From Sinorhizobium meliloti 4H41 (GTDB lineage Bacteria; Pseudomonadota; Alphaproteobacteria; Rhizobiales; Rhizobiaceae), in NCBI RefSeq assembly GCF_000375585.1, contig NZ_AQWP01000002.1:372001-436000 (forward strand): DNA of 64,000 nt, given 5' to 3'. Positions 37,703 to 46,070 of the stretch are shown piece after piece. The position numbers and the translations under genes were made by a program. Numbering within the stretch: position 1 is the stretch's first letter; every line of letters begins with the position of its first letter. The notes under the pieces are model-generated. The model saw only the letters and a program-made list of their open reading frames with translations. It searched no databases and had not been told where the DNA came from.

Positions 37703-37745
37703 AAAAAGCCGGCTGCCCGTGTGAACGAGCAGCCGGCTTTTTTTT
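37703..37745 (+). terminator. Rho-independent terminator after the corrinoid protein gene
   Basis: AAAGCCGGCTGC ... GCAGCCGGCTTT stem (GC-rich, 12 bp arms) followed by a T-run to 37745. It isolates the corrinoid protein gene from the downstream DUF1638 gene, and the reverse orientation has an A/T-run too, so it may also serve the entericidin transcript. Confidence 0.9.
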
Positions 37746-37776
37746 CGGAGAAAGCGTCGATCTTGCGCTCAGGCCG

Positions 37777-37935
37777 TCAGTTGGCGGCCCTGGCGACCCG
37801 ATGGCCGGCTCCCTGTGTCGCGTTTACTGCGTTTGCAGTATCCTGTCCTACGCCGCGGATCGTGTTTGCGCAGGAACTCAGGGTTGCCAGCGCTATCAAA
37901 ACGGCTCCGATGGTCGCGATGGATTTTGTCGTCAT
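37777..37935 (-). CDS. Entericidin-like small lipoprotein
   Basis: 52 residues: MTTKSIATIGAVLIALATL, lipobox ending at Cys22 (LSSC), then ANTIRGVGQDTANAVN, the entericidin A/B core. AAAGGAA lies upstream of the ATG at 37935. A membrane-anchored lipoprotein of the EcnAB family, linked elsewhere to stationary-phase or stress programmes. It lies antisense between the corrinoid protein and DUF1638 genes, and its start is only 37 bp from the DUF1638 start, so the two genes share a control region. Confidence 0.85.
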   Translation of the reverse strand: MTTKSIATIGAVLIALATLSSCANTIRGVGQDTANAVNATQGAGHRVARAAN

Positions 37936-37972
37936 GACCGTGATTCCTTTGTTGATGCAAGGCGGAATAAAG

Positions 37973-38593
37973 ATGGAAAACGCAACGTCGGCAAGAGAAC
38001 GTGCACAACCGAAGAAAGTTCATGTCATTGGTTGCGGCGCGATCGCGCGCGAAATTCTTGCCGTCTGCGCGGCCAACGGGCTCGACCACATCGAGCTCAA
38101 CTGTCTGCCGGCCATCTGGCACAACACGCCGGAAAAGATCACTCCGGGCCTGCGTGAGGCTATCACCCGGGCGCGCGCCGACGGTTTCGAGCGCATCTTC
38201 ATCGCCTATGCCGATTGCGGCACCGGCGGGCTTATCGACCGCCTCTGCGAAGAGGAACGGGTGACGCGCATCCCGGGGCCGCATTGCTACTCGTTCTTTG
38301 CCGGAAACACGGATTTCGCAGCCCGCTGGGACGATGACATCACAGCCTTCTTCCTGACGGATTTCCTTGCCCGGCAGTTCGAAGCCTTCGTCATCGAGCC
38401 GCTCGGCCTCGACCGGCACCCGGAACTGCGCGACATGTATTTCGGCCACTACCGCAAGCTCGTCTATCTCTCCCAGCAGGAGGACGCGGTGTTGCAGGAA
38501 AAGGCGCGTCGCGCCGCCGATATTCTCGGGCTCGAATATGAGTACCGCTATACCGGCTATGGCGATCTCACGACATCGCTGATCGAGATTTGA
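37973..38593 (+). CDS. DUF1638 protein of corrinoid methyltransferase clusters
   Basis: 206 residues. VHVIGCGAIAREILAV, HIELNCLPAIWHNTPEKI, IFIAYADCGTGGLID and GPHCYSFFAGN are DUF1638 blocks; conserved Cys in GCG, NCLP, DCGTGG and HCYSF suggest metal or corrinoid handling. DUF1638 genes recur beside methylamine-type and MttB methyltransferase genes. No biochemical function is established to my knowledge. ATG at 37973 is preferred for the GGCGG upstream. Its promoter must lie in the short gap to, or within, the antisense entericidin gene. Confidence 0.85.
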   Translation: MENATSARERAQPKKVHVIGCGAIAREILAVCAANGLDHIELNCLPAIWHNTPEKITPGLREAITRARADGFERIFIAYADCGTGGLIDRLCEEERVTRIPGPHCYSFFAGNTDFAARWDDDITAFFLTDFLARQFEAFVIEPLGLDRHPELRDMYFGHYRKLVYLSQQEDAVLQEKARRAADILGLEYEYRYTGYGDLTTSLIEI

Positions 38594-38678
38594 TCCCTCT
38601 GAGCCGGCGTTTGTGCCGCCCGAGGGAATAGTTGGGCGCCGTCACATGTCCTATCCAATTCACGATGGGAGAGAGACA

Positions 38679-38846
38679 ATGGCCCGCAGATCGACGATAC
38701 TCGCAGCCGCGATTGCCCTTTTGACACTCGCCGGGTGCATGACAAATCAATCCAGCCGAAACACGATGAACCCTGCCGGAAGCAGTTCCACCAACTCCGG
38801 CGGCAGCAGCATGGGCAGTTCGGGAGGCGGCAGTTCGGGTTACTGA
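38679..38846 (+). CDS. Small Ser/Gly-rich lipoprotein
   Basis: 55 residues. Signal MARRSTILAAAIALLTLAGC with lipobox LAGC (Cys20), then a low-complexity Ser/Gly/Asn tail (SSSTNSGGSSMGSSGGG). GGGAGAGAG precedes the ATG. No recognised family. Probably an outer- or inner-membrane lipoprotein. Confidence 0.7.
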   Translation: MARRSTILAAAIALLTLAGCMTNQSSRNTMNPAGSSSTNSGGSSMGSSGGGSSGY

Positions 38847-38909
38847 GCCACACTTCGGCGCGACGCGCTTTTAAGGCCGCCCGTTACCGACGGACGGCCT
38901 CGCGACACA

Positions 38910-39377
38910 TCAGTAATACGGCGAATAGCACTGCTGTCTTGGGCCACCATAGGGCTGATAGGAATTGTCCGCAGCGCGGTACGAGCGGTAGCGGTCATAG
39001 CACCAGTTGACGTGGCTGGAAGGCAGTCCCGGCGCCGCATAGCGTGGCTCTGCGTAACGCGGCTGGGCGATGGCGCCGCCGATGATCATGCCGGCACCGA
39101 AGGCTCCCAGAGGATACCACCAGCCGTCGCTGTGGCGGCGGTAGCCGTGGCGGCGATAGCTGTAGCCGCGATGCCCGTTATACCAGCCGTGACGATGGCC
39201 GTGCCGGCGCCAGCCGTGCCGCGGGCGATGTCGGTGACCGTGCCAGCCGCGGTGGCCGACCGTCTGCACGTCGCTCGCCTGCGACACCGGAACGGTCGGG
39301 AAGGGCATAGCTTGCGCAGGCGCATAGGCGGTGAAAGCCGTCACAGCCGCGAGGAACAGTATCCCAATCTTCTTCAT
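38910..39377 (-). CDS. BA14K-like secreted protein, His/Arg/Tyr-rich
   Basis: 155 residues. Signal peptide ([23 protein letters not shown]), a His/Arg/Gly/Tyr-rich central region, one hydrophobic Gly-rich segment ([14 protein letters not shown]), and a C-terminal [25 protein letters not shown] motif. The last is the BA14K signature known from Brucella and widespread in Rhizobiales. Function in rhizobia is unknown. It lies opposite to the surrounding methyl-transfer genes. Confidence 0.88.
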   Translation of the reverse strand: MKKIGILFLAAVTAFTAYAPAQAMPFPTVPVSQASDVQTVGHRGWHGHRHRPRHGWRRHGHRHGWYNGHRGYSYRRHGYRRHSDGWWYPLGAFGAGMIIGGAIAQPRYAEPRYAAPGLPSSHVNWCYDRYRSYRAADNSYQPYGGPRQQCYSPYY

Positions 39378-39682
39378 CTCCACACCTATCTGTTCGAATA
39401 GGTCAGAGCTTTTGCCGCCGGCCAGGTGAACACGCAGTGAATGCAAGATTCATGATATTCTTAAGGACCATCCGAAGGCCGGTGCACGCCTATTCCCGGT
39501 CCTTTGTCGCCGCCGATAAGGCAGGCATTTCGCCGTGCCGGCACAAGCGGTGCGCTCCGCGAACGCAAGGTTCGGATGCGCGATCGTGCAGCGTCGTTTT
39601 TGGACATATCGGACGTCGTGGCAAGGTGAGCCACGGCGCGTGGACATGCGCATTGTCGCCCCTATAGGAGAACAGGAATCCG
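39378..39682. other. Intergenic region before the metVF-like operon
   Basis: About 305 bp between divergent genes. Contains AGGAG (39667-39671) as part of the ribosome site for the downstream gene. No recognisable promoter boxes, RNA gene or small gene were found. Confidence 0.45.
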
Positions 39683-39985
39683 ATGGCAGACCGCATTATC
39701 GTCTACTGGCGCGATATCCCCGCGCAAGTCATCATCAAGCAGGGCCGCAAGACCGCCAAACGCGAGCTCTCTCTGCGTTTCACCGAGGCGATCGACATGT
39801 GCGCCATGCGCACCGGAGCCGCCGAGACCGACGACTACCTTGCCGAATGGCGCAAGGCCGATCCCGTTCCGGTCTCCGACGACCTCGAGGCGGAAGCCGA
39901 CAGGGCGGCCGCGGAGTTGGAAGCCGCCTATGACCGGGAGCGCCTCGTCGCACTCGTCAAGGCCGGAGGCCGGGACAATGCCTGA
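39683..39985 (+). CDS. Small 'virulence factor' domain protein (PF13769-like)
   Basis: 100 residues, acidic, cytoplasmic. MADRIIVYWRDIPAQVIIKQGRKTAKRELSLRFTEAIDMCAM resembles the Pfam domain named Virulence_fact, whose name is historical. First gene of a tight operon; its stop overlaps the next start by 8 bp. Its invariable place before MetV-like genes suggests a partner of that enzyme, but no activity is known. Confidence 0.72.
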   Translation: MADRIIVYWRDIPAQVIIKQGRKTAKRELSLRFTEAIDMCAMRTGAAETDDYLAEWRKADPVPVSDDLEAEADRAAAELEAAYDRERLVALVKAGGRDNA

Positions 39986-40565
39986 CCCGAAGGTCGTCAC
40001 CGGCAACGCCCAGCCGGCCAGAAAGGCGGCGACGGGAGCCTATACGCCCCAGGGTGTGTCGCCCAGCCGCCGCTCGCGCCACAAATACACGGTACGTCTC
40101 TGGGCCGTGCGCAATTCGCGTTTCCTCGAGTGGTTCTACAACCGTTTCGCCGACATGTTCCTGCTTCTCCATCCGCTTTGGAACGCAATTGGCTACAACC
40201 GGGTTGAAAGGCCTGTCACCTTCGTCGAGCGTCACGTCAAGGGCTTCCTCTTCGACTGTCGCATGTGCGGCCAGTGCGCGTTGTCCTCAACCGGTATGTC
40301 GTGCCCTATGAACTGTCCGAAACAGCTGAGGAACGGCCCCTGCGGCGGCGTACGCGCAAACGGCAATTGCGAAGTCGAACCGGATATGCCCTGCGTCTGG
40401 GTGCAGGCGTGGAAGGGCTCGCAGAACATGGTGAAGGGTGATGCAATCATGAACGTGCAGAAGCCGGTCAACCAGTCGCTGCGCGAAACCTCGTCCTGGT
40501 TGCGGGTAACGGCCGAGGCCGCGGCCGCCCGCGAAGCGGCGAACAAGGAAGGTCCGCAGCAATGA
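39978..40565 (+). CDS. MetV-like Cys-rich subunit of methylene-THF reductase (MTHFR_C domain)
   Basis: 195 residues. Eight Cys: 94, 97, 100 (CRMCGQC), 109, 113 (CPMNC), 122, 131 and 139, in the domain annotated as methylene-THF reductase C-terminal (PF12225). In acetogens this protein, MetV, binds an Fe-S cluster or Zn and joins MetF in a MetVF reductase. ATG at 39978 overlaps the upstream stop by 8 bp and its own stop overlaps metF by 4 bp (ATGA). This arrangement implies a MetVF-type complex in a probable aerobe. Confidence 0.85.
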   Translation: MPDPKVVTGNAQPARKAATGAYTPQGVSPSRRSRHKYTVRLWAVRNSRFLEWFYNRFADMFLLLHPLWNAIGYNRVERPVTFVERHVKGFLFDCRMCGQCALSSTGMSCPMNCPKQLRNGPCGGVRANGNCEVEPDMPCVWVQAWKGSQNMVKGDAIMNVQKPVNQSLRETSSWLRVTAEAAAAREAANKEGPQQ

Positions 40566-41653
40566 GTCCGGACATCAATCCCCACGATCCCGGCGCACCG
40601 CTCGATCCCCTGCCCGGCCATTCCTCGCGCGGGCGGTTGGAGCGCGTGCTGCGCCGCGGCGAGTTCGCAGTGACCGCCGAACTCAATCCGCCGGACAGCG
40701 CCGATCCCCAGGACGTCTACGAGCGAGCGGCAGTCTTCGACGGATGGGTGGACGGCATCAATGCGGTCGACGCTTCAGGCGCCAACTGCCACATGTCATC
40801 CGTCGGCATCTGCGCGCTCCTGACGCGCATGGGCTATGCGCCGATCATGCAGATCGCCTGCCGCGACAAGAACCGTATCGCGATTCAGGGCGACGTGCTC
40901 GGCGCCTCGGCCATGGGTGTCCAGAACATCATGTGCCTCACCGGCGACGGCGTGCAGGCGGGCGACCAGCCCGGGGCCAAGCCGGTTTTCGATCTCGACT
41001 GCATGTCCCTGCTCGAGACGGTGCGCATCATGCGCGACAATTCCAAGTTTCTTTCGGGCCGCAAGCTGACGACGCCGCCTCAGGTATTCCTCGGAGCGGC
41101 GATCAACCCCTTCGCTCCGCCCTATGATTTCCGCCCCTATCGCCTCGCCAAGAAGATCGAGGCCGGCGCACAGTTCGTGCAGAGCCAGTATTGCTTCGAC
41201 GTTCCGATGTTTCGCGAATACATGAAGAAGGTGCGCGATCTCGGTCTTCACGAGAAGTGCTACATCCTGGTGGGCGTCGGGCCGATGGCATCCGCCAAGA
41301 CTGCCCGCTGGATCCGCTCCAATGTTCCGGGCATCCACATTCCGGACAGCATCATCAAGCGGCTCGAGGGCGCCCAAGACCAGAAAAAGGAAGGCAAGCA
41401 GCTCTGTATCGACATCATGAACGAGGTGAAGGAGATCGAGGGCGTTTCCGGCGTCCACGTCATGGCCTACCGCCAGGAAGAGTATGTTGCCGAAATCGTC
41501 CATGAATCGGGTGTCCTGAGGGGCCGCAAACCCTGGACTCGCGAAGCCGCGCCGACCGATGCGCTGGTTGCGGAGCGGCTGGAGCATATCCGCGAAGGCA
41601 AAGAAGAAAATCAGCAGCAGATGGCCGAGGCCGCTGCGCACCACCCGCATTGA
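40562..41653 (+). CDS. metF: Methylenetetrahydrofolate reductase MetF-like
   Basis: 363 residues, TIM-barrel FAD enzyme family. Blocks: EFAVTAELNPPDSADP, IMQIACRDKNRIAIQGDVLGASAMGVQNIMCLTGDG, and QSQYCFDVPMF. In a methyl-degrading pathway it would run as methyl-THF oxidation to methylene-THF, the reverse of its usual biosynthetic direction. Overlaps the MetV-like gene by 4 bp. Unlike the Escherichia coli enzyme (about 296 residues) it has an extended C-terminus (after about 330). Confidence 0.92.
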   Translation: MSPDINPHDPGAPLDPLPGHSSRGRLERVLRRGEFAVTAELNPPDSADPQDVYERAAVFDGWVDGINAVDASGANCHMSSVGICALLTRMGYAPIMQIACRDKNRIAIQGDVLGASAMGVQNIMCLTGDGVQAGDQPGAKPVFDLDCMSLLETVRIMRDNSKFLSGRKLTTPPQVFLGAAINPFAPPYDFRPYRLAKKIEAGAQFVQSQYCFDVPMFREYMKKVRDLGLHEKCYILVGVGPMASAKTARWIRSNVPGIHIPDSIIKRLEGAQDQKKEGKQLCIDIMNEVKEIEGVSGVHVMAYRQEEYVAEIVHESGVLRGRKPWTREAAPTDALVAERLEHIREGKEENQQQMAEAAAHHPH

Positions 41654-41656
41654 GAC

Positions 41657-41678
41657 AAAGCCGTGAGTCGGCGGCTTT
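41657..41678 (+). terminator. Possible weak terminator/attenuator after metF
   Basis: AAAGCCG (41657-41663) and CGGCTTT (41672-41678) form a 7 bp stem with an 8 nt loop in the 121 bp gap before the next gene. No T-run beyond the stem, so it may only reduce readthrough. Confidence 0.35.
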
Positions 41679-41774
41679 AGCAGAGGATAACCGGCGCTCC
41701 TGCTCGTCCAGCGCCTTACAAACACAGAACGGCCCTATTACATAGGCCAACGCTCAAGGTTCAGAGGATCTCAT

Positions 41775-42734
41775 ATGACCCGCACCATCGTCGCCTCCGC
41801 CACCCGCGAGATCATCATCGGCTTCGACCAGCCCTTCTGCGTCATCGGCGAACGCATCAATCCGACCGGCCGTAAGAAGCTCGCGGCCGAGATGATCGAG
41901 GGCAACTTCGACACCGTGATTAAGGATGCGCTGGAGCAGGTTGCCGCCGGCGCGACGATGCTCGACGTCAATGCAGGCGTGACGGCCGTCGACCCGAACG
42001 AGACCGAGCCGCCGCTCCTCGTCAAGACTCTGGAGATCGTTCAGGGCCTCGTCGACGTGCCGCTGTCGATCGACAGTTCGGTTACTGCCGCCATCGAAGC
42101 CGGCCTGCGCGTCGCAAAGGGCCGCCCGCTCGTCAACTCGGTGACCGGCGAGGAAGAGAAGCTCGAAGCGATCCTGCCGCTCTGCAAGAAATACGACGTT
42201 CCGGTGGTGGCGATCTCCAATGACGAGACCGGCATTTCGATGGACCCGGACGTCCGCTTCGCGGTCGCCAAGAAGATCGTCGAGCGCGCCGCCGATTACG
42301 GCATCAAGCCGCACGATATCGTCGTCGATCCGCTGGTCATGCCGATCGGCGCACTGGGATCTGCGGGCCAGCAGGTTTTCGCGCTGCTTCGCCGCCTTCG
42401 CGAAGAGCTCAAGGTCAACACCACCTGCGGCCTCTCCAACATTTCCTTCGGCCTGCCGCATCGCCACGGCATCAACGCCGGCTTCATCCCCATGGTGATC
42501 GGCGCCGGCATGACCTCGGCCATCATGAACCCCTGCCGTCCGCAGGAAATGGAGGCGGTTCGAGCCGCGAACGTGCTTAACGGCACCGATCCGAACTGCA
42601 CAAACTGGATCATGACCTATCGCGACCACAAGCCGGCCGAAGGCGGCCAGGCCGTCGCTGCGGCCGCACCGGCGGGTGCCGGCGGGCGGCGCGGCGGACG
42701 CGCGGCGCGTGCCGGCGTCGCACGGGCGGAGTAA
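41775..42734 (+). CDS. Methyl-THF:corrinoid methyltransferase (pterin-binding domain)
   Basis: 319 residues, dihydropteroate-synthase-like TIM barrel as in AcsE and MetH domain 2. GERINPTGRKKL (25-36), DVNAGVTAVDP, SIDSSVTAAIEAGL, NSVTGEEEKLEAILPL and CGLSNISFGLPHR are diagnostic of methyl-THF-corrinoid enzymes. Predicted to move the methyl group from the corrinoid protein to THF. The last 30 residues form an Ala/Gly/Arg tail (AGAGGRRGGRAARAG) absent from typical members. Two bp separate it from the next gene. Confidence 0.92.
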   Translation: MTRTIVASATREIIIGFDQPFCVIGERINPTGRKKLAAEMIEGNFDTVIKDALEQVAAGATMLDVNAGVTAVDPNETEPPLLVKTLEIVQGLVDVPLSIDSSVTAAIEAGLRVAKGRPLVNSVTGEEEKLEAILPLCKKYDVPVVAISNDETGISMDPDVRFAVAKKIVERAADYGIKPHDIVVDPLVMPIGALGSAGQQVFALLRRLREELKVNTTCGLSNISFGLPHRHGINAGFIPMVIGAGMTSAIMNPCRPQEMEAVRAANVLNGTDPNCTNWIMTYRDHKPAEGGQAVAAAAPAGAGGRRGGRAARAGVARAE

Positions 42735-42736
42735 AA

Positions 42737-43075
42737 ATGGCCAGGCACCACTCCTTCGCAAGCGACCTGGCGGCACTCTGGTTTCAGGCCCCCATGGTCA
42801 TAGCCGCGCGTACGCAGGCGATGGCCGTAGCCGCTATCACCGGCTCGGCAACCGACTATGTCGAGGCAAGCCGGATGGTGACCGAAAAGATGGCGGCAGT
42901 CGCCGAAAGCGTCGTCGCCGCCAATGTCGCCCTGGTGAAGGAAGGAATGGGTGCGGCCGCGGCGCTTGCCGCCGGAAAGCCGGGCTCTGCCGCCGCGCAC
43001 AACCGGATAGCGGCGGCCGCAGTTCGGCCCTATGCCAAGCGCGTGCGGGCAAACGCCCGCCGGCTCGCGAAATAA
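42737..43075 (+). CDS. Small Ala-rich protein of unknown function between methyltransferase and RACo genes
   Basis: 112 residues, about one quarter Ala, predicted helical: FQAPMVIAARTQAMAVAAITGSATDYVEASRMVTEKMAAVAESVVAANVALVKEG, ending in a basic segment (KRVRANARRLAK). No Cys, signal peptide or recognised domain. The amphipathic helical pattern is phasin-like, but that is only a resemblance. Two bp after the methyltransferase stop, 19 bp before RACo: clearly one transcript, so probably a dedicated helper of the corrinoid system. Confidence 0.75.
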   Translation: MARHHSFASDLAALWFQAPMVIAARTQAMAVAAITGSATDYVEASRMVTEKMAAVAESVVAANVALVKEGMGAAAALAAGKPGSAAAHNRIAAAAVRPYAKRVRANARRLAK

Positions 43076-43094
43076 ACTGCTGGCGAGACAGAAA

Positions 43095-45146
43095 ATGTTG
43101 AACGTGCCCTCGAAGGACGAAAAGAACGATCCGCTGGTGCTCTTCATGCCCTCCGGCAAACGCGGCCGTTTCCCCGTCGGGACGCCGATCCTCGATGCCG
43201 CACGTTCGCTTGGAGTTTATGTCGAAAGCGTCTGTGGCGGCCGCGCCACCTGCGGGCGTTGCCAGGTTTCCGTTCAGGAAGGCAATTTCGCCAAGCACAA
43301 GATCGTTTCGTCCAACGACCATATCTCGCCGATTGGTCCCAAGGAGCAGCGTTACGCGAGCGTGCGCGAATTGCCTGACGGGCGGCGGCTGTCCTGTTCG
43401 GCGCAGATTCTCGGCGATCTCGTCATCGACGTGCCGCAGGACACCGTCATCAACGCACAGGTGGTGCGCAAGGCCGCAACCGACCGCGTGATCGAGCGCA
43501 ATGCGGCGGTGCAACTGTGCTATGTCGAGATCGACGAACCGGACATGCATAAGCCGCTCGGCGATCTCGATCGGTTGAAGGTCGTCCTGGAAAAAGACTG
43601 GGGTTGGAAGGACCTTCTGATCGCCCCCCACCTGATCCCCCAGGTACAAGGCATATTGCGCAAGGGCAATTGGGCAGTGACTGCGGCGATCCATCGCGAC
43701 ATGGACTCCTCGCGTCCCTTCATTGTCGCTCTCTGGCCTGGACTGAAGAACGAGGCTTATGGCGTCGCCTGCGACATTGGCTCGACGACGATTGCGATGC
43801 ATCTCGTATCGCTGCTCTCCGGACGCATCGTGGCCTCCTCCGGCACATCGAATCCGCAGATCCGCTTCGGTGAGGATCTGATGAGCCGCGTCTCCTATGT
43901 GATGATGAATCCGGATGGCCGCGAGGCGATGACCAAGGCGGTACGCGAAGCGTTGAACGGCCTGATCGGCAAGGTCTGCGCCGAAGGCGAGGTCGACCGC
44001 CGCGACATTCTCGACATGGTCGTCGTCGCCAATCCGATCATGCATCACCTGTTCCTCGGGATCGACCCGACGGAACTCGGCCAGGCGCCCTTCGCACTGG
44101 CCGTCTCCGGCGCCCTGCAATATTGGGCGCACGAAATCGACATAGAGGTCAATCGCGGCGCGCGCCTCTATATGCTCCCGTGCATCGCCGGCCATGTCGG
44201 AGCGGACGCCGCGGGTGCGACGCTTTCCGAAGGGCCGCATCGTCAGGACAAGATGATGCTGCTCGTCGATGTCGGCACCAATGCCGAGATCGTGCTCGGC
44301 AACAGGGAGCGCGTCGTGGCCGCCTCATCGCCGACCGGACCTGCTTTCGAGGGGGCCGAGATCTCCTCCGGCCAACGAGCCGCACCCGGAGCGATCGAGC
44401 GCGTTCGCATCGATCCCGAGACGCTGGAGCCGCGGTTCCGGGTGATCGGCGTCGACAAATGGTCGAATGAAGAAGGTTTCGCCGAGGCCGCTGCGGCAGT
44501 CGGTGTCACAGGCATCTGTGGCTCGGCGATCATCGAAGTCGTCGCGGAGATGTACCTCACCGGCATCATTTCGCAGGACGGCGTCGTCGACGGCGCAATG
44601 GTCGCGAAGAGCCCGCGCATCATCCCGAACGGCCGCACCTTCTCCTATCTGCTCCACGAAGGCGAACAGCGCATCACCGTGACGCAGAACGATATCAGAG
44701 CGATCCAGCTCGCCAAGTCCGCGCTCTATGCCGGCATCAAGCTGCTCATGGAGAAACAAGGTGTCGATCACGTCGACACGATCCGGTTTGCCGGTGCCTT
44801 CGGCTCCTTCATCGATCCGAAATATGCCATGGTGCTCGGACTGATCCCCGATTGCGACCTCACCGAAGTGAAGGCGGTCGGCAATGCCGCCGGCACAGGC
44901 GCGCTGATGGCGCTCCTCAATCGCGGTCACCGCCGCGAGATCGAGCAAACAGTGAGGAAAATCGAGAAGATAGAGACGGCGCTTGAATCGAAGTTTCAGG
45001 AGCATTTCGTCAACGCCATGGCGATGCCGAACAAGGTGGATGCCTTCCCGAAACTCGCCGAAGTGGTTACCCTGCCGGCGCGCAAGGCACTGATCGACGA
45101 CGGCGGCGAAGGAGGCGGCCGCAGACGGCGACGCAATAGGGAGTAG
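43095..45146 (+). CDS. RACo-type reductive activator of corrinoid proteins (2Fe-2S + ASKHA ATPase)
   Basis: 683 residues. N-terminal plant-type 2Fe-2S ferredoxin domain with Cys47, Cys53, Cys56 and Cys101 (VCGGRATCGRC ... LSCSAQ), a linker, then an ASKHA-type actin-like domain: GVACDIGSTTIAMHLV, VANPIMHHLFLGI, LLVDVGTNAEIVLG and FAGAFGSFIDPKYAMVLGLIPDC. Reactivates Co(II) corrinoid proteins to Co(I) using electrons and ATP. ATG at 43095 is chosen because the ferredoxin domain begins there. It ends in a Gly/Arg run (GGGRRRRRNRE). Last core gene of the operon. Confidence 0.94.
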   Translation: MLNVPSKDEKNDPLVLFMPSGKRGRFPVGTPILDAARSLGVYVESVCGGRATCGRCQVSVQEGNFAKHKIVSSNDHISPIGPKEQRYASVRELPDGRRLSCSAQILGDLVIDVPQDTVINAQVVRKAATDRVIERNAAVQLCYVEIDEPDMHKPLGDLDRLKVVLEKDWGWKDLLIAPHLIPQVQGILRKGNWAVTAAIHRDMDSSRPFIVALWPGLKNEAYGVACDIGSTTIAMHLVSLLSGRIVASSGTSNPQIRFGEDLMSRVSYVMMNPDGREAMTKAVREALNGLIGKVCAEGEVDRRDILDMVVVANPIMHHLFLGIDPTELGQAPFALAVSGALQYWAHEIDIEVNRGARLYMLPCIAGHVGADAAGATLSEGPHRQDKMMLLVDVGTNAEIVLGNRERVVAASSPTGPAFEGAEISSGQRAAPGAIERVRIDPETLEPRFRVIGVDKWSNEEGFAEAAAAVGVTGICGSAIIEVVAEMYLTGIISQDGVVDGAMVAKSPRIIPNGRTFSYLLHEGEQRITVTQNDIRAIQLAKSALYAGIKLLMEKQGVDHVDTIRFAGAFGSFIDPKYAMVLGLIPDCDLTEVKAVGNAAGTGALMALLNRGHRREIEQTVRKIEKIETALESKFQEHFVNAMAMPNKVDAFPKLAEVVTLPARKALIDDGGEGGGRRRRRNRE

Positions 45147-45207
45147 TCCCAGCCTCGTCTCACCGCTTCGAATAGCCGGACCATGTGTCGACGGCCGAGG
45201 AGATCCG

Positions 45208-45870
45208 ATGAAAAGCGGCTGCAATCCTGGACGGATCGTCATCCTCAACGGGGCGCCGCGATCCGGCAAATCGAGCATAGCCGCGGTGATCCAGGAGACA
45301 TTCGACGGGCCGTGGATGAACCTTGGCGTCGACACCTACATGGAGCGAGTAATGCCTCGCCGCTACCTGCCGGGGATCGGGTTGCGGCCCGGCGGTGAAT
45401 TGCCTGAAATCGAAGCGCTCGTACCCCTCTTCTATGCTGCCCTCTACGAGTCCGTTGCCGCGCATAGCCGGCTGGGTCTGAACGTTGTCGCCGATGTCGG
45501 GCATCACGAGGCCTATGGTGAACCACGCCATATCCTTCCCGACTGTGCCCGGCGGCTTCTCGGCCTTCCCGTCCTCTTCGTCGGGGTGCGGTGTCCAGTC
45601 GAGACGATAATGGAGCGGCGCAATCGCGGCCAGCTCGGTCGCGAAGGCGGTTACCTCACCGGCAGCGAGGCGGAGCCTGTTCCGCGCCAGGTGCTCGCCT
45701 GGCAGCGAGAGGTGCATCGCCCCGGCATCTACGATCTCGCAGTCGACACGTCCATGATGACGCCTGACGAATGCGCCGCGCTCATCCGCAAACGGCTCGA
45801 AGCAGAGCCCATGGCTCCGACGGCATTCCAACGGCTGGCCAGAATGGCCAGCATTTCGCAGCCGGATTAA
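45208..45870 (+). CDS. Chloramphenicol-phosphotransferase-like kinase
   Basis: 220 residues. P-loop RIVILNGAPRSGKSSIAAVIQE (Walker A about residues 15-23), then MNLGVDTYMERVMP and VGVRCPVETIMERRNRG, as in the CPT family (PF07931) of small-molecule kinases. True chloramphenicol resistance cannot be inferred; most such proteins have unknown substrates. It begins 61 bp after the RACo stop, on the same strand, so may be co-transcribed. Its link to the methyl-transfer genes is unproven. Confidence 0.82.
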   Translation: MKSGCNPGRIVILNGAPRSGKSSIAAVIQETFDGPWMNLGVDTYMERVMPRRYLPGIGLRPGGELPEIEALVPLFYAALYESVAAHSRLGLNVVADVGHHEAYGEPRHILPDCARRLLGLPVLFVGVRCPVETIMERRNRGQLGREGGYLTGSEAEPVPRQVLAWQREVHRPGIYDLAVDTSMMTPDECAALIRKRLEAEPMAPTAFQRLARMASISQPD

Positions 45871-46070
45871 GGCCTGTTGAGATTGCGGATATCCGCGGCG
45901 GCTTGTTTCATTTCAATGTGCTTGTCACAAGGATCCAGCCGACGAAGTCCTTGGGCAGGAAGAACGCTTCCCGCGCCGATTGCAGTCCCCATATACGCTT
46001 TATGGGCCGATCGGTCGGCAGAGCCAGCCATAGGTTCTAATGGCGCATGATGACCGGCAACGGCGTGAAC

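Noticed and set aside
45208-45870. Chloramphenicol resistance gene
   Set aside because: The CPT-like fold alone does not show resistance, and no other resistance context exists.
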